Positions 19,755 to 30,400 of a DNA stretch of 64,000 nt are shown one piece after another. This stretch comes from Paramacrobiotus metropolitanus (Eukaryota; Tardigrada; Eutardigrada; Parachela; Macrobiotidae). A program made the position numbers and the translations under genes. The DNA lies in contig NW_026570462.1 of NCBI RefSeq assembly GCF_019649055.1, forward strand, positions 1-64,000. The letters run 5' to 3'. A model generated the notes under the pieces. That model saw nothing but the letters and a program-made list of their open reading frames with translations. It was not told the DNA's origin and did no database searches. Positions within the stretch are counted from its first letter, which is position 1. Every line of letters begins with the position of its first letter.

Positions 19755-20695
19755 ACCTTGCCGGCGCCTCACGTACCGTTCAGTAGCCAAGTACATAACT
19801 TGCTCCTCCGCTGACAGCGTTTCGCGATTGAGATGGCGTGCAAGGTATCCAGCGCAACTTCGGTAAATCGATCCAGCTGAAAATCGCTGCAACATTTGCG
19901 TCCAGGAATGCCAGGCATTTTGCCACGATGTCGTCGGTATGCCATAAACAGCCTGTAGACAATTCGATATTTTTAGTTCATGCACTACATAATGGCACAT
20001 AAAAGTAGAAACTAGAAACTCGTGCCTCTTTTCCTGTCGATAGACATGCAGTTCTCGCTTGTATATGGCATTCAAAAAAGTCAGAGCAAATCTGTACCAG
20101 CGGCGGCAAATCGTGCTTTAATGCTTATCGGCGCAGCTCATGGTGGCGAAAACATTGTCAGTACTGGGATGATCAAATGAGTCCGTGTAAAAGAAATTGT
20201 GAAACGAAAAAAAACAATATACGTGCAAGGTTTCATGCAGTTTTGGCCAATTCACTAAAAGAAAATAAAAATCTTTAAGGTACCTGAGCATATTGGCAAA
20301 AGCGTCCGGATGCACATCAGGAATGCGGATAGGTGCATCACATTTATCAGGCAAGCTTCCGTAGAACATCGCTAGAAACACAGCGCTTCGGCTCAACATG
20401 AGTCTGGACACAGTTATAGAAGAACATTTTGTTATAGTGGATCTTTTACCAAGCTACACAAACATCAAATTGCGGAATGGCAGTTTTAAGAAGAACTCGG
20501 TTAAGCCATAGATAAAACGAGTCATCTTACTTGTATGCGGAAACGTTCTGCACTTTTCCAAAGTCATGTCCCACGGCGAAACACACATCGGTGAATTCTC
20601 CACGCGCCAGTATGTGTTGCATGTAATGAGGGATTTGGTCGTTGTCCAGCTCTTGCTTCTCAGCAGCTTTCGGTAACGTTGAAATGGAGGATATG
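19755..20695 (-). pseudogene. BTB-BACK copy B, frameshifted
   Basis: Reading on the minus strand, exon 1 (about 20540-20690) gives the BTB start with YMQHILARGEFTDVCFAVG but has ATA where the initiator would be. Exon 2 (about 20282-20405) gives LMLSRSAVFLAMFYGSLPDK. Exon 3 (around 20120-20190) reaches MSCADKH and stops because about 8 extra bases follow the conserved lysine. The BACK exon at 19737-19962 must be read in two frames. Exons 5 and 6 are absent; the copy abuts the SWIM-like fragment. Order and motifs match copies D and E. Confidence 0.75.
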
Positions 20696-20699
20696 GCAG

Positions 20700-21363
20700 A
20701 TAGCTAACAAAAAGATTTGTAAGGGTTCACGGCATGGAGATTAACACAGATCGACACGACCAGTTCCTGAGAATTGTTGAAATCGGAAACAAAAGGTCGC
20801 CTCGCCTTGCGGCAAGGTGTACGGTAGGTAGTATTACGTATTTGCACTGCGTGCTCGCACGTGCTGTGCTGGCTCATCCCACTCTATCATTTCACTCTTT
20901 GCTGCATTTCCGACTTTACGCAGGAGTCATTGTCGTTACCCGATTGGGCTAAAATATATGTACCTGCAGTGCACTCCTGGATGACTCGATTCGTATTGCG
21001 TTGCAGGATGACTCGAGTCGTGTTCCTCATGCAGGCGAATAAAGGTGATGGCAACGGAAGGAACTTTACTTGTGATGCTTATGACAAAGTTAGTGCGCCA
21101 CCGCAGATGCAGTAAACGGATTTCGTTTCGGGAAAAAGCGAGAATATTGTACCACCGCGTAAAGCAACGCGTACAATAAAACCAGTCAACCACCGTATTC
21201 ATTCAAAGAAATAAAACTTCAAATACAAAATGTCCGAAATTCAGCCCATAGGAGTGCAAACAATCCAGTACTTTCATGAGTTTCATTGGCAAACCGAAAA
21301 CCATGTGACAGTCGGTTCTACAGAAAGTGTCTCATTCAGGGCCAGCAAGGTTTGCTCAGCGAT
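20700..21363. other. intergenic, no gene supported
   Basis: Sequence between broken BTB copies B and C. Only short shadow frames. No repeat family or RNA gene recognised. Confidence 0.5.
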
Positions 21364-23304
21364 TCAGTTCATTTTCCGTCTTTTTTCTTCCATGACGGTA
21401 GATCTAATTTTCGAATCAGCAAATTCAACAGTCCAACTGTTTCCTCCGCGGCTAACCCGGTGCAGTCCACCCATCTCGGCCCCCTCGTAATGCTCATAGC
21501 TATAATCGTTGTAAAACACTCCCTGCCCATTTTCCAGGAAATGCTCAGCGCGAAACACTCTGTTGGCAAATGCAATTCCTTCCAGGCCGCTGCTATACCA
21601 AATGAACACCACGTGTTGCAGGTGCACTGCGGTTAATCTTTCCGGCTTCCACCAATCACTGTCCTGAACAAACACGTCAGCTCCCGTAAACAAAACCTTC
21701 CGTTGTCCCGTTCGGCGCTGGCATTCTAGCCTAGTTGGCATTCTTCCGGCTTCGCTGTGGCGTTCTGGTATATAAACAGCCCGTATAACTCCAATTCCGT
21801 AAGCAAGCCGCTCTGCCGTTAAGAAATAACCACCGAAACAATTAATAATCGAAGCCAAAGAAGACAAACCTAAATTCCAACGCGAATAACGTCGACTTGC
21901 CTTGCCAGGGCCGTCAGCCAGTTGGGTGTTAGTTAGGAGGGGATACCTCACGAGGTACAGCGCGGCGCCCAACATCTGACGTCGGTTAGCGCCCGAAGTG
22001 TCCATACCATTGCGGGCGCAGGCCGCCGCTGCCCACCTAGAACAAAATTCAGTAAAACAGCAAACAGTTCAAGTGAATGCGTCAACCTTGTCCTTCTGTA
22101 CCTTTCTGTAGAAAATCGTACCAGTTATTTCAAATTTTGCGATCAGTGCTGACGTCCGGGTACATGTCCGTCCGGGTACATGCATCACCAACTACCAGGC
22201 TCAACATTTTACCGAACGCATTGCCTACCATTCAACAGCCAGGTAAATAACGTGCTCCTCCGCAGACAGCGTATTGCGCTTCAATATAATTTCCAGTTCA
22301 TCCCGAGAGATGCCGGTAAATTCGCCAGACTGCAGAACCGCCTTGGTATTGGCGTCCAAAAAAGCCAGGCACTTCTCCACGGCGCTGTCAGCATGCCATG
22401 AAACAGCCTGCATACACCGATAAATTTACCGATACGTGCAAGCAAAATACAGTCACTCTAAACAGAAGACAATCGTGCCTGTTTCGACAACAGAAGTTCG
22501 ACATCGTGCCTGTCACTCTAAACAGAAGACAATCGTGCCTCCACATGGTAAGGCAGTTCTCGGCATTTAGATGGCCCTCGATGAAGTCCGAACAAATCTG
22601 CATCAGCTGCGAGAGATCGTACTTATTGGCGCAGACCATGGTCGGGAATACATTGCCAGCGCCGAGATTATCAACCGCGTCCGTGTACATAAAACTGCAA
22701 GACGGTGAACAGTCACCGGGTGACCATAATTCAAATACTGGAGGCCCATAAGATAATTAGGGGAAGTTAAAATCTCAACAGGACTTTCACTGCGCGGTGT
22801 GCCGGGTATAACTTACGTAGCAGGCTAGCAGCACAACCGTGCCATGCTATTAAAGGAATGGACTCTCGACGCAATCTGACATGTCAAGGATTCCTCAACG
22901 CACCTGAGCATGTTGGCGAAGGCGTCTGGATGAACATCGGGAATATCGATGACATCGGCACAGTTTCAGGCAGACTCCCGTGGAACATGGTACGGAATAA
23001 AGTGCTGCGAATGCTTAAGACGAGTCTAAACAAAATGGACGAACCACTTCAACTAGTATCGGAGCTCACTTCAAAGCATATGTCCAGCGGAATATTGATA
23101 AGCATCGGGTAAAGCCCGAAAAGCACAGAGTACTCTTACCTGTGGGCGGAAAAGTGCTGCGCTATGCCAAAATGGTGTAACAACGGAGAAGCACACATCG
23201 CTGAATTCTCCACGCGCCAAGATTCGTTTCATGCAGTCTGCGATTCGGCCACTGCCCAACTGTTGCTCCTCAAAAGCCTTCGATGAGCTTGCATTCGTGG
23301 ACAT
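21364..23304 (-). pseudogene. BTB-BACK copy C, multiply frameshifted
   Basis: All six exon positions are visible on the minus strand from ATG 23304. The N-terminus reads MSTNASSSKAFEE and ILARGEFSDVCFSV, then loses frame. Exon 2 near 22910-23030 holds PDVHPDAFANML after a frame change. Exon 3 near 22540-22694 has YTDAVDNLGAGNVF. The BACK exon is 22225-22413. Exon 5 near 21895-22037 has GANRRQMLGAALYLVRYPLL. The last exon is split by a frameshift near 21740 before RRTGQRKVLFTGADVF. Intron 3 contains a 60-bp duplication. The reading is clear enough to place it in the family, but no single product can be read. Confidence 0.8.
22452..22540. repeat. 60-bp tandem duplication in copy C
   Basis: A 29-bp string beginning GTCACTCTAAACAGAAGACA occurs at 22452-22480 and again at 22512-22540, so the period is 60 bp. 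It lies at the end of exon 3 and start of intron 3 of the broken BTB copy C. Intact copies D and E lack it. Confidence 0.85.
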
Positions 23305-24174
23305 GGCTGGCTGATTTGATGGGTAACTAATCAATGAACTTTGGTAGAAATTTAGGAAAAAAAGTACTGTCTACGGCATGGAAAAGTATAAAATGCGATA
23401 CTGTACCAGAGTTCTGCATCGCATCGCAGTATGAATTATCGCATCGCAGCATCGGTGTAGAATAAACCGAAAACGATGACAGAAAAGAGAGGGATCAACT
23501 TCAGCCCATACGCACTTGACTGGATCACTGTAGCCAATCAAAAGTCCCAGGAGCTTTGCAATCGTTCAAATAATTTGTTTTTACACAGCTAGTAAACTCA
23601 CCGTGTGAAGGCCTGGTAACACCGTATCAGCTAGCGAATATCCGAACTGATTGCCAGAATGGTAGTTTGTTAATAATTTTCTGATTTCCGAGCTCATTGT
23701 GTTTTACTGTTTATTGTTTGTATAATTGTTTTTTACAGCGAGAAGGGCAAAATGCAGATCATACCCTGGCTGATAGCGAACATCGGCAAGACGCGCTAAC
23801 GAGCTTTTATTATTTTGCCCGATCGGCGATCGTAAATTTTATTATGGATTACTCCCAAACTCTACCGCGGATGCTTTAAGAGCATTAAGTTTTGGAAAGT
23901 TATATGCTGACGGCTGAATCACAAAACCCGAGCGGTACAAAAAAACACAAAAAATCACTCAAAAAATCAAAAAGATCACTGTACAAAAAGCTGACCATAG
24001 AAAATGTAGCTAAAGGTCATCAAGGTCGAAAGTCATGCGCTCCCTTGTAAACGGAAACAATAATCCGACAAATGCGGTTACAGAGACAGGCACGTAAAAA
24101 GGCCACAAGTACACTGTTAGAAATACTTACGCAAATAAATAAACGCTGAGAAAGATGTCTGGCTAGAACCCAGT

Positions 24175-25862
24175 TCATTTCCTATTGGTTCTCTTCCATG
24201 ACTTAACATACGCCTCATGAATCTTCAAATCAGCCATTTCAACCGTCCGGTCTCCGTTCAGACTGACCCGATGCAGCCCATTTTCCTCGGCGCTGACGTA
24301 ATTTCCATATTCGTTCAAGGAGATGACAAATACCCGCAGACCCCTTTGCAAAATCTCCTGAGCCCGAACCACCTTGTCAATTGTTGCAACGTTCCCCTCG
24401 CCGTCGACCCACCACGTGAACACCACGTACTTCTGATGGACCCCGGTAATTCTGGCTGGAACCCAAAAACCAGTGCGCTCAACACTCACAAACACTTCCT
24501 CTCCCGTACTCAACACCCTTTGCTGGTTCCTTCGAGGCTCCGTGGAAAACACAACCTGCGGCTTCACTGTGGCGTTCTGGTACACGAACAAACTCAACAA
24601 TTCCGAATCCGTCAGCAGGCCGCTCTGTTGTGAAGGAAAGATCGACAACTTTGTAACGAAAGCCGAGGTAACACATCTGCAGTAAAATTCTACTGCCCAA
24701 AATGTCCACGAACCTTGGTGAGACCGTTTGCGAGTTCGGTGTTGGTCAGGAGCGGAAATCGGACATGGAATAACGCGGCGCCCAACATCTGACGCCGGTT
24801 AGCGCCCGAAGCGTCGATACCGTTGCGAGTGCAGGCTGCTGCTGCCCATCTACAACATCGTGTATTAGTGTCACTCTACAACGTACCAACTGTCAGGCTT
24901 AGCATTCTACCCACGCTTCACGCACCGGTCGACAGCGAGGTAAATGTCATGTTCCTCCGCAGACAGTGTGTCGCGCTGCAAAACGGCTTCCAACGCTTCC
25001 GGAGAGATGTCAGTAAATTCATCGGATTGCAGGACTGCATCAGTGTTCGCATCCACGAAAGTTAGGCACAACTCTTCGAGGCTGTCAGCATGCCAACTCA
25101 AGGCCTGCTGACACAAAAACATATCATTAGTGTCCGTAAAGTATGCATTACAGTCTTTACAAATACTCCAAAAAGAATGCAACCGTGCCTGTTGCCATGT
25201 GGCCAGACAGTTCTCGGCATTCAAATTGCTCCCGATGAAGGTGGAGCAAATCCGTATCAGCTTCGGCAGATCGTACTTGTCGGCACAGCTCATGGTGGCG
25301 AAGACGGTGTCCGCAGTGAGATGATCAACCGCGTCCGTATACATGAAACTGCGAGACAGTGAAAATGATCAACATCCCGCAAAACCTTCCTAAAGTTTAA
25401 TTTATTCTGGAATTCCAGGTGTACGTAAACTGTAAAGCAGTGCGATGACAGTGCACATTGTGAAGCTTACCAGCAGCGAAACATACGCAAAACCGCGAGT
25501 CAGCGTACCTGAGCATATTGGCAAATGCGTCTGTGTGAACATCTGGAATCTCGATGGCATCGGCGCACTTTTCTGGCAGGCTTCCGAAGAACATCGTGCG
25601 GAACACAGCGCTCCGACCGCTTAGGATGAGTCTATACACGTTTATAAAACATTTCTTGAAACTTTTATAGACAAACTCGGGACAAGCAGCTGTCTTACTT
25701 GTGTGCGGGAAAGGTCTGCACTTTGCCGAAGTCACGTCCCACTGTAAAGCATACATCGCTGAGTTCTCCGCTCGCTAACGTTCGTTTCATCAAGTCAACT
25801 ATTCCGTCACTGTCCAACTTTTGTCTCTTCGCTCGCTTGGTGGGAGTTGCATTCGTCGACAT
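24175..25862 (-). CDS. intact BTB-BACK protein D (BTBD2/3/6-like), six exons
   Basis: Exons on the minus strand: 25699-25862, 25509-25631, 25189-25348, 24926-25104, 24714-24849 and 24175-24624. Together they give 403 codons without a stop. Residues 1-130 form the BTB/POZ domain (ASGELSDVCFTVG, RSAVFRTMFFGSLPEK, PDVHTDAFANML, MSCADKYDLPKL); about 150-265 form BACK (SWHADSLEELC, ANRRQMLGAALFHVRFPLL); then SGLLTDSELLSLF as in BTBD3/6. The PHR domain usual in that family is replaced by about 100 residues of a beta-rich tail (STGEEVFVSVERTGFWVPARI). BTB-BACK proteins commonly serve as Cullin-3 substrate adaptors. Intron 3 starts with GC, supported by exon lengths identical to gene E. Confidence 0.88.
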
Positions 25863-26328
25863 GGTTGATAATATCATCCATAGATCAAACAAACCCACGA
25901 AATATACGAAGATAGATAGAAAACAAAATTACACGCACTTGTACCGACAAAAGCGGAACCATAAGAAATGAGAAGTCACGTTGCAACGAATGACCATCGT
26001 ACTGTAGTTTTAAATACCGACTCGAAAGCCAAGTAAAGCCTGTAAAGGCCGAACCAGGATGTTGATTTTAGATGGATAGTCAGCTACCCAGAGGAGGTGC
26101 CATGGAGAGCTCTTTTAACTTGCAACGTCCACATGGATTGCTTTAAGTTTAATGTTTAAGTTTAATGGTTTAACGTCCGCACACATTCAGGGAAAAATCC
26201 CAATTCGGGGCAGCAGACACTCACAACAACACCAGTTCTCCAGAATACACAGTATTTCAGATCAAGCTTCAAACAATAATACAGCAGCTTTTTAAACAAG
26301 AATACTGCAGCGTATTTAAACACACAAC
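25863..26328. other. gene D upstream region, no further gene
   Basis: About 470 bp between the start of gene D and the stop of the LINE ORF1-like gene. It includes short TTTAAGTTTAATG repeats near 26140-26170. No promoter motif stands out. Confidence 0.4.
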
Positions 26329-27246
26329 TCAGTATACCCACTCCCTTACAAACACATTTGTAGGCCAAATCTCAGGTTCCAAAATTTTTTTCGCCATGTC
26401 TTTAAACGTACCGATGCGGGCAAACGTGGAAGATCGTCTATCTCCACGAGCAGGAACGTATACACTCACAAATCTTGTGGGAATTCCTACATCTTCCAGC
26501 TGTTTGGCAATGAACGCATTGTAGTCCTTAACACTGTCAAACTTCGAATCCTCAACCCGTGGGATACCTCTCACACAAAAGTCCGCATGTGGCTGGTGCT
26601 TGGCTTGTAGTGTTTCCGTCAGTTCTCTCGAGGGTCCCTCACTCGTTCCAGTACGCGTGCCACGCACAACCTTCGGTGCCTTCTTGATAACGGATGCGTA
26701 AGACTGTGGTTTCATCGCCAGTGTAGGATGGTTCGTGGATGTGGTGGGGTTCTTCGATTGTGACTGGGCAAGCTGTCTTTTTCCGAGTTTCGCAGGGACA
26801 ATCCTCTTAGGGCTCCAGACTTTACCCGCTTGCTTCAAGCCAGAAATGTCTACCGAATAGTCCGTCACTCCAAAATGTTCGTCCACAGTTTGCACATAAT
26901 CGGGGTCTTCCTTCATGTACTCATCCATCCCATTCCACTGGTGACCAACTGCACACTCAACCAGAAACACTCTTTCACACAATTCCTCAATATTTTTATC
27001 AATCGCTTCCACATTAACCAGGGACGGAGGTGCATCAGGGGAGTGATGAGCTACAGAAGAAGACGACACATCGACGTGCTGAGCCAACTGCTCTGTTAGG
27101 GTCTTGTTGAGGGCCGTCAGCTGCTCTACCTTCTCATTCAGGATTTCCACAAAGCTAACCAACGTTTTAAACTGAGGTATGAATTTTGTCCAAACAACAC
27201 TAGAACCATTTAAGTCATACAGAGAACGGGGGAAACTCATTTTCAC
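26329..27246 (-). CDS. coiled coil plus RRM-like protein, LINE ORF1-like
   Basis: A 305-codon single-exon frame with ATG at 27246. Residues about 30-60 form a coiled coil (VEILNEKVEQLTALNKTLTEQ). The middle is basic and disordered and contains SYASVIKK. Residues about 220-305 (FCVRGIPRVEDS, then VSVYVPARGDRRSSTFARIGTF) resemble the RRM-like domain of LINE ORF1 proteins, which bind RNA. No reverse transcriptase frame follows within the 460 bp before gene D, so this would be a LINE with the 3' part lost, or a captured ORF1. It starts 235 bp from gene E on the other strand. Confidence 0.45.
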   Translation of the reverse strand: MKMSFPRSLYDLNGSSVVWTKFIPQFKTLVSFVEILNEKVEQLTALNKTLTEQLAQHVDVSSSSVAHHSPDAPPSLVNVEAIDKNIEELCERVFLVECAVGHQWNGMDEYMKEDPDYVQTVDEHFGVTDYSVDISGLKQAGKVWSPKRIVPAKLGKRQLAQSQSKNPTTSTNHPTLAMKPQSYASVIKKAPKVVRGTRTGTSEGPSRELTETLQAKHQPHADFCVRGIPRVEDSKFDSVKDYNAFIAKQLEDVGIPTRFVSVYVPARGDRRSSTFARIGTFKDMAKKILEPEIWPTNVFVREWVY

Positions 27247-27481
27247 AAAATATTCAAAAAATGTTGTTGCTGAAAATAGTGCGTACTTTGTTCCTTTTTC
27301 GGAAGTGTGTTAGTTAATGCTTTGAGTGCTTTCCAGTTTGAAGTTGTTGTCTTCTGCTAGTAAGCTGTGTGGTTTTTCACTTGCTCTTCGTGTCAGTCCT
27401 GGAAGCCAGTTAGTCATACTCCGACTGCCACAACATTATTTGATCAGAGACTACTCACTGTTGTCAGTGTTCAACATCAAA

Positions 27482-30400
27482 ATGGCCTCCATCCCTCCTG
27501 CATCGCGGACGGTTACTCCACAGGACGATCCTGCCTCCAGCGTTCTGGGTTGCCTGAAAGAGACATTAAGCAGCGGAGAATTTAGTGATATGCAGTTCGC
27601 CCTTGGACGTCAGTTTGGCCCAGTGAAGATCTTCCAAGCGCACAAGTAATGTTCCTATAGCATTCAATCGTTGATGGGATGCTTGTGGAACCGAGCTGCT
27701 ACGAGTTCCATTCTTATCTTGCTTTATTCTAGATACATTCTGAGTATGCGCAGCCCCGTTTTCCGTGCCATGTTCTTTGGCAGTTTGCCCGAAAGCTGCG
27801 ACGGTCCCATCGAGATCGCGGATTTTATTCCCGACGCGTTCGCCAATTTGCTGAGGTGCACTCGTGGTACCCTGATTTTTTGAATTGCGCCCGAAAAACA
27901 TTAAGAGGCTCCGCGTGTGTTGAGTATCAATGGAGTGCTTGATTTGCAGTTACATGTACACGGATAAAGCGGAGAATCTGAGCGCAGACAACGTGTTCCA
28001 CACGATGAACTCTGCTGACAAGTACGACTTTGCGCCATTGATACAGGTGTGCCTGGAGATGATCTACAGCCAGCTGAACGTCGACAACTGTCTATCCGCC
28101 TTGGAACAAGTGCGACCTGTGAAGCTCGTAACAGCTAGCCAGATTGCTGACTGCTGAAGTGTACTGACTACGAGGAGAAAATTGCAGGCGCTTCACTGGC
28201 ATGCAGACGGTATCGTGGAGAAGTGCTTGAATTTGCTGGATGAGGAGAGTCTGGCGATCTTGCAGTCGCCGACATTTACTGCCATCAGTAAGGACCTGCT
28301 AGAGATAATTCTGGAGCGCGAAACCTTGTCCGCTGAGGAGTATGACATCTATTTGGCTGTTGAAGAGTAAGTAACTGTGTGATTACATCCATATCAGTGA
28401 CATTTTCACTGCGGGAGTTTGCCGTAAAACTGTGTTGTTGCAGATGGGACCATGAAGCTTGTCAGCGGGAGGGTATGGATACATCCGCCGATAATCGGCG
28501 CCAGATGCTCGGCTCCGCATTGTACATGCTGCGGTTCCCTCTGTTGACCAGCGGACAACTGGCTGACGGCCCCGCACAGGTTGGCTCCTGTTTTCTTGAC
28601 GCATTTTTATTTTACGAGTGTCAGAGTGTTGTGCGTATAGCACAGGGATATTGGCACGGACGCCTCACCATCATTGGCCCGGCTCACCATCTGCCAGCTT
28701 TCCAAACACGACTGATCGTGTTTGCCATTCGAGTGCCAGCATCGGAATCGACAACATCGATTCCTTCTTAGCCTTCTGATTTCATGCCCTTTTCCCCATT
28801 AGATTTTGTTTTTGAGGATGTTTTAGCATTTATTTCTATGAAATAAAGCGATCATTTCGAGGAGATGTTGTTTCCGTTGTCGTTTCTCTGTACAGCGTAG
28901 ACGCTTCTCCGAGATGGTGGAGATGCCTTAAGATCCCTGTCATTCCCTCTAGTTTTGCACTCGATAACAGCGTTCTCTGGTAAACGCTGTAGCACGGGAG
29001 TTTCCTCCTTCTCAGTGGAGACCTCGGTCCACCAGCGATAGCCCACATCAACCAGCAGCAGAAGAATTTCATCAACTGAAGCAAGGAGCGTCGCTGGTTC
29101 GGAAGGCACGCGGCCGCCAGCAAGGAGAAGAACCGCGGACAACGTATCGAAGTGGTAGGCATTAAGCCTATAATTTTGAATCTAATAGGATAAATTCCTT
29201 AAAGGACGGATTATTTCTGCCAAGAAAATAGTGTCTTATAGAAACTAGCGTTTTACAAAAACGGGGAAGGAAGAGAACGATCGTTCTTGACTAAACTGGA
29301 TATTGTATAGTTAAAAGTTTGACCAAAATGAAGAAAGTTTTGGCTATCGTAATAGATGGCAGAGTTGTGCGGATTATTGTAACAGATATCGTTGTGGTGT
29401 ATTTGGATGACATCCTTCTGTAAGAGAACGATCGTTCTATTTTGAGAATATCGTTTGATTTGATTATTAACAGAGCGCACAAATTACTGTTCGCAAAGGT
29501 TATTTGTAACGGAGCGATGGCTCAGTGGAGCGGAATTCCCCATTCTGTCTGAAAGTCATGTCAAAGAACTAGCTGATTCCTATCAGCGATAGCCGTTCTT
29601 TCGTGTAAGTATAGCTGCAGAGCAGCTCAATAGAATTGTGTGGGGCAGGCCATTCATAGCCGCCCAGGCCAATCTTCTGAACTGTACAAAATCGAAAACT
29701 GCAAAGCAGTCCTGTAGCATAACAGAAAAATAAGTTTAGATTTTGACGATAACTACTATCATTTGATATTTCTCGAGTTCGACAATACCGTAGCGGATGG
29801 CATAATGCCGATACACCGCTCCCCGACCAGAAAACAACCAGCCATTGATAGGCTGAAGCAAGGCGTGGAGGACGTGTTAAAGTCGGCCAGTAAAGTGTTA
29901 AATCGAATAACCGAAGACCCAGCAAAGGCTGGTACGAGCGGGGCTCCACAACCGGACAAAGTAACCCGTAGTAAGGCAAATCAGCTGAAAGAGGCAGGTG
30001 TGGAAATTACCCACAAAGTCCTCCAGGATAAAACCCGTAAGCCGCGTAAGGCAACCGTAATGGATCAAGGAGATAATCTCCTTGATACACCAGTAATGGA
30101 GCCGCCTGATCAGTTGTTTTTCAGGCCGCTAACGCCAGATAAAGTTAGACAGGTCAATCCCGATAATCGGGAAGAGGAACGCGCGCCTGCGCCGGAACGA
30201 TCTGAATGTGCTACAGAGTCAACGGCCACGACAGGGTCGTTTTCTCAAGTGAGCGAAAGCGAGCTGAATAAGTCCGCAACGACGGACGAAGAGGAGGAAC
30301 CGGTAACAGTTGTGCCTACCACATTGCGTAAAACGCAATCATACACTGCTAATCTAAATGAATTGCTGAATTCTGCGGCTAAGCCGGCAACAGGTTCCAC

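Noticed and set aside
20936-21202. Longer minus-strand ORFs between BTB copies B and C
   Set aside because: No codon structure, domain or splice context; consistent with chance frames.
28621-28771. ORF inside the E2 LTR, repeated at 43488-43640
   Set aside because: It is the same LTR sequence twice. The frame is short, has no domain and appears only because the LTR is duplicated.
29511-29590. GGAGCGATGGCTCAGTGGAG resembles a tRNA start with an A box
   Set aside because: No B box or acceptor-stem partner follows at tRNA distance, and no cloverleaf can be drawn. At most a decayed SINE head.
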